Below are positions 61,735 to 64,000 of a stretch of DNA of 64,000 nt, piece after piece. Source of the DNA: Thermodesulfobacteriaceae bacterium (GTDB lineage: Bacteria > Desulfobacterota > Thermodesulfobacteria > Thermodesulfobacteriales > Thermodesulfobacteriaceae); contig JANXAD010000004.1 in the NCBI GenBank assembly GCA_025062245.1, positions 1-64,000 on the forward strand, written 5' to 3'. A model generated the notes under the pieces. The model worked only from the letters and a program-made list of their open reading frames with translations. It did not search any database and was not told the DNA's origin. Position numbers and translations under genes: made by a program. Every line of letters starts with the position of its first letter. Within the stretch, counting starts at the first letter, position 1.

Positions 61735-63506
61735 AAAAAAGATCTTTACTAAATTTAAGAGAAACAGCCTATACTATTTTATCCCAAAGATACCTATTAA
61801 AAAATGAAAAGGGTGAAATTATTGAAACTCCTGAAGAGCTTTTTGAAAGAGTGGCTAAAGCAGTAGCTTCAGCAGAAAGGAATTTCTCTAAGAATTCAGG
61901 GTTAGAAACCTTTTATGCTGAAAAATTTTATGAAATGATGGTAAGTTTTGACTTTCTTCCTAATTCTCCGACCTTAATGAATGCTGGTTATCCTTTAGGA
62001 CAGCTTTCGGCTTGTTTTGTATTACCTATTGAAGATTCTTTAGATTCTATCTTTGATACTTTAAAGTATGCAGCCCTGATTCATAAATCTGGTGGAGGAA
62101 CAGGCTTTTGTTTTTCAAAACTTCGACCTAAAGGAGATATAGTGGGATCAACCCAAGGAATAGCTAGTGGACCAGTTTCCTTTATAAAAGTTTTTGATGC
62201 AGCAACTGAAGCCATAAAACAGGGTGGTAAAAGAAGAGGAGCTAATATGGGAATTTTAAGGATAGACCACCCTGATATTGAGGAATTTATAACCCTTAAG
62301 AGAAATTCCTCAGTTCTTAAAAATTTTAACCTTTCCGTGGCTATCACAGATGCTTTCATGGAAGCCTTAAAAAAAGGGGAAAAATTCCCTCTGATAAATC
62401 CCAGAAATAAGAAAATAGTTAGATATGTAGATCCTGAGAATTTATTTTTTTTAATTGCTGAAAGTGCTTGGTTAGGTGGAGATCCGGGAGTAATTTTTAT
62501 TGATACTATTAACCTATACAATCCCACTCCTCAGCTCGGAAAAATATATGCTACTAATCCTTGCGGAGAACAACCTCTCCTTCCTTATGAATCTTGCAAC
62601 TTAGGTTCTATAAACTTAGCTAATTTTGTAGAAAACGGTAAAATTGATTGGGAGAGACTTAAAGAAATTATTCATTTAGCAGTAAGATTTTTAGATAATG
62701 TTATAGAGATTAATCACTTTCCTCTTTCTCAAATTGCTAAAATTACAAGACTTACCAGAAAGATAGGACTTGGAGTTATGGGATTTGCTGATTTTCTTAT
62801 AAAGTTAGGAATTTCTTATGCTGAACCTAAGGCTATAGAAATGGCAGAAAAGGTTATGCAATTTATAAATGAAGAATCAGTTAAAGCTTCAGAAGCTCTT
62901 GCTAAAGAACGAAAAAACTTTCCCGCATATCCAGGAAGTATTTGGGATAAAAAGGGACTTACCTATATGAGAAACGCCACCACCACTACTATTGCTCCTA
63001 CAGGAAGTATCTCCTTAATTGCTGGGGTATCCTCTGGAATAGAACCTCTTTTTGGAGTTTACTATGAACGAAAAACTTTGAATAATCTTCTTTTAAGGGA
63101 ATTTCATCCCCTCTTTTTAACCTTTTTAGAAAAAGAAGGATTTTCTTTAGGTTTTATAGAGGAAATTTTGGAGGAAGTAAGAGAAAAGGGTCTTCTAAGT
63201 AAGACCAAACTTCCAGAAAAAATCAAAAAACTTTTTATTACTACCTATGAGATAGATGGGCTTCAACATCTTCTTATTCAACAGGCTTTTCAAAAATGGA
63301 CCCATAATGCAGTTTCCAAAACTATTAACCTACCTAAAAATTCTACGGTAGAAGAAATTAAAAACCTTTATTTAAAAGCTTATAAATTAGGATTAAAAGG
63401 GGTTACAGTATACCGATATGGTTCTAAAGAAGAACAGGTAATTTATATTAAATCCCATCCTGAGGAAGAGGCCACTTGTCCGATATGTATTTTTTCTTTA
63501 ATGTAA
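61731..63506 (+). CDS. nrdJ: Adenosylcobalamin-dependent ribonucleotide reductase
   Basis: Class II reductase that makes deoxyribonucleotides with a B12 radical and without oxygen. Motifs are FLPNSPTLMNAG, SACFVLPIEDSLDSIFDTL, SGGGTGFCFSKLRPKG, NPCGEQPLLPYESCNLGSIN (catalytic Cys and Glu) and TGSISLIAGVSSGIEP. The C-terminal redox pair is CPIC close to the end (ATCPICIFSLM). The 591 residues are somewhat short, as no N-terminal ATP-cone is present, so allosteric activity control may be absent. It overlaps the DUF6178 gene. NrdR in this window may regulate it. Confidence 0.95.
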   Translation: MKKRSLLNLRETAYTILSQRYLLKNEKGEIIETPEELFERVAKAVASAERNFSKNSGLETFYAEKFYEMMVSFDFLPNSPTLMNAGYPLGQLSACFVLPIEDSLDSIFDTLKYAALIHKSGGGTGFCFSKLRPKGDIVGSTQGIASGPVSFIKVFDAATEAIKQGGKRRGANMGILRIDHPDIEEFITLKRNSSVLKNFNLSVAITDAFMEALKKGEKFPLINPRNKKIVRYVDPENLFFLIAESAWLGGDPGVIFIDTINLYNPTPQLGKIYATNPCGEQPLLPYESCNLGSINLANFVENGKIDWERLKEIIHLAVRFLDNVIEINHFPLSQIAKITRLTRKIGLGVMGFADFLIKLGISYAEPKAIEMAEKVMQFINEESVKASEALAKERKNFPAYPGSIWDKKGLTYMRNATTTTIAPTGSISLIAGVSSGIEPLFGVYYERKTLNNLLLREFHPLFLTFLEKEGFSLGFIEEILEEVREKGLLSKTKLPEKIKKLFITTYEIDGLQHLLIQQAFQKWTHNAVSKTINLPKNSTVEEIKNLYLKAYKLGLKGVTVYRYGSKEEQVIYIKSHPEEEATCPICIFSLM

Positions 63507-63534
63507 AATTAATGTAAATTAGGAGAGGTATGAA

Positions 63535-64000
63535 ATGAAAGAAGTAAATATAGCTCTTTTAGGTTTTGGAACTGTAGGAAAGGGGGTTTACGAACTTTTA
63601 GAAAAAAACGCCCCTTTAATTTATCAAAAAACTGGGCTTTATCCCCGAATAAAAAAAATTTTAGTAAGAGACCTAAATAAAATAAGAGAGAAAAATGTGC
63701 CTTCCAATTTATTTACTTTAAATATAGAGGAAATCTTAGAAGATGATAGTCTTCCTGTGGTTTGTGAATTGATAGGTGGGATTAATCCTGCTAAGGAATA
63801 TGTTTTAAGGTCTTTGCAAAAGGGAAAACATGTAATCACAGCTAATAAAGCTATTTTAGCTGAATTTGGAGATGAAATTTGGAAAGAGGCCTCTCAACAA
63901 AAAAGTTATTTAGGTTTTGAAGCCTCTGTGGGAGGAGGAATTCCCATAATAAAAACTCTTAAAGAAGCCCTTATAGGAAATAAAATTAAATCTATAGTAG
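63535..64000 (+). CDS. hom: Homoserine dehydrogenase, N-terminal part (3' end outside window)
   Basis: The first 155 residues. The NAD(P)-binding motif GFGTVGKGVYELL is at the N-terminus; CELIGGINPAKEYVL, HVITANKAILAEFG and FEASVGGGIPIIKTLKEALI are all typical of homoserine dehydrogenase, which reduces aspartate semialdehyde for threonine and methionine synthesis. AGGAG precedes the ATG at 63535; an ATG five bases earlier ends after two codons. Confidence 0.93.
   Translation, partial: MKEVNIALLGFGTVGKGVYELLEKNAPLIYQKTGLYPRIKKILVRDLNKIREKNVPSNLFTLNIEEILEDDSLPVVCELIGGINPAKEYVLRSLQKGKHVITANKAILAEFGDEIWKEASQQKSYLGFEASVGGGIPIIKTLKEALIGNKIKSIV

Overview
The window reads as chromosomal DNA of an AT-rich, diderm, thermophilic sulfate- or sulfite-reducing bacterium. 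A complete dsrMKJOP locus followed by a dsrN-like gene indicates dissimilatory sulfur metabolism. BamA and a LolCDE-type transporter indicate an outer membrane. Lys/Glu/Ile-rich proteins, a B12-type ribonucleotide reductase, DUF763, DUF6178 and the low GC content together suggest Thermodesulfobacteriota, perhaps near Thermodesulfobacterium. That placement is inferred from gene content and style; no database was searched.

Layout. 1-8192: end of parA, then a minus-strand operon xseA-xseB-ispA-dxs-fabF, and a divergent plus-strand group nrdR-pyrF-DUF763. 8190-8882: a short inverted-repeat element (MITE-like) and the dsr upstream region. 8883-16236: RsbRD-like protein, dsrM, K, J, O, P, a CbiA/DsrN amidotransferase and a 2[4Fe-4S] ferredoxin, closed by a strong terminator. 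16247-18531: a J-domain protein converging on an ArsA/Get3-like ATPase with a small partner. 18577-18935: a dead, internally deleted IS481-type transposase. 19050-22261: prfB with the programmed +1 frameshift, carA, ribF. 22258-29153: a small HTH gene and a minus-strand operon of RavA-like ATPase, VWA protein, a PilZ-PyrE fusion, argJ, a small Cys protein and surE. 29325-34006: alaS, an unknown gene, nth, lgt. 34070-35586: a second dead IS481-type remnant, and a second MITE copy that supplies the start codon and first residues of an exported protein. 35619-38169: korA/korB. 38294-40563: UPF0173 hydrolase, mobB, arsC and a flavodoxin-like protein, followed by tRNA-Gly(GCC). 40771-49174: BepA-like M48 protease, TauE/SafE, FIST plus GGDEF-EAL signalling pair, and a universal stress protein paired with a P-type cation ATPase. 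49312-49631: third MITE copy. 49684-63506: hybrid histidine kinase, XerC/D recombinase, lysS, LolE/LolD, BamA, L19, RNase HII, YraN, DUF6178, NrdJ. From 63535: the start of homoserine dehydrogenase.

How the genes work together. The dsr block forms the membrane electron-transfer complex that serves sulfite reduction. Pyrimidine genes (carA, pyrF, pyrE) are scattered, and pyrE carries an N-terminal c-di-GMP-binding PilZ domain. A GGDEF-EAL protein is encoded in the same window, so c-di-GMP control of pyrimidine synthesis is a testable idea. The other unusual signal is a three-copy, 282-320 bp inverted-repeat element family, one copy of which has become part of a coding sequence.
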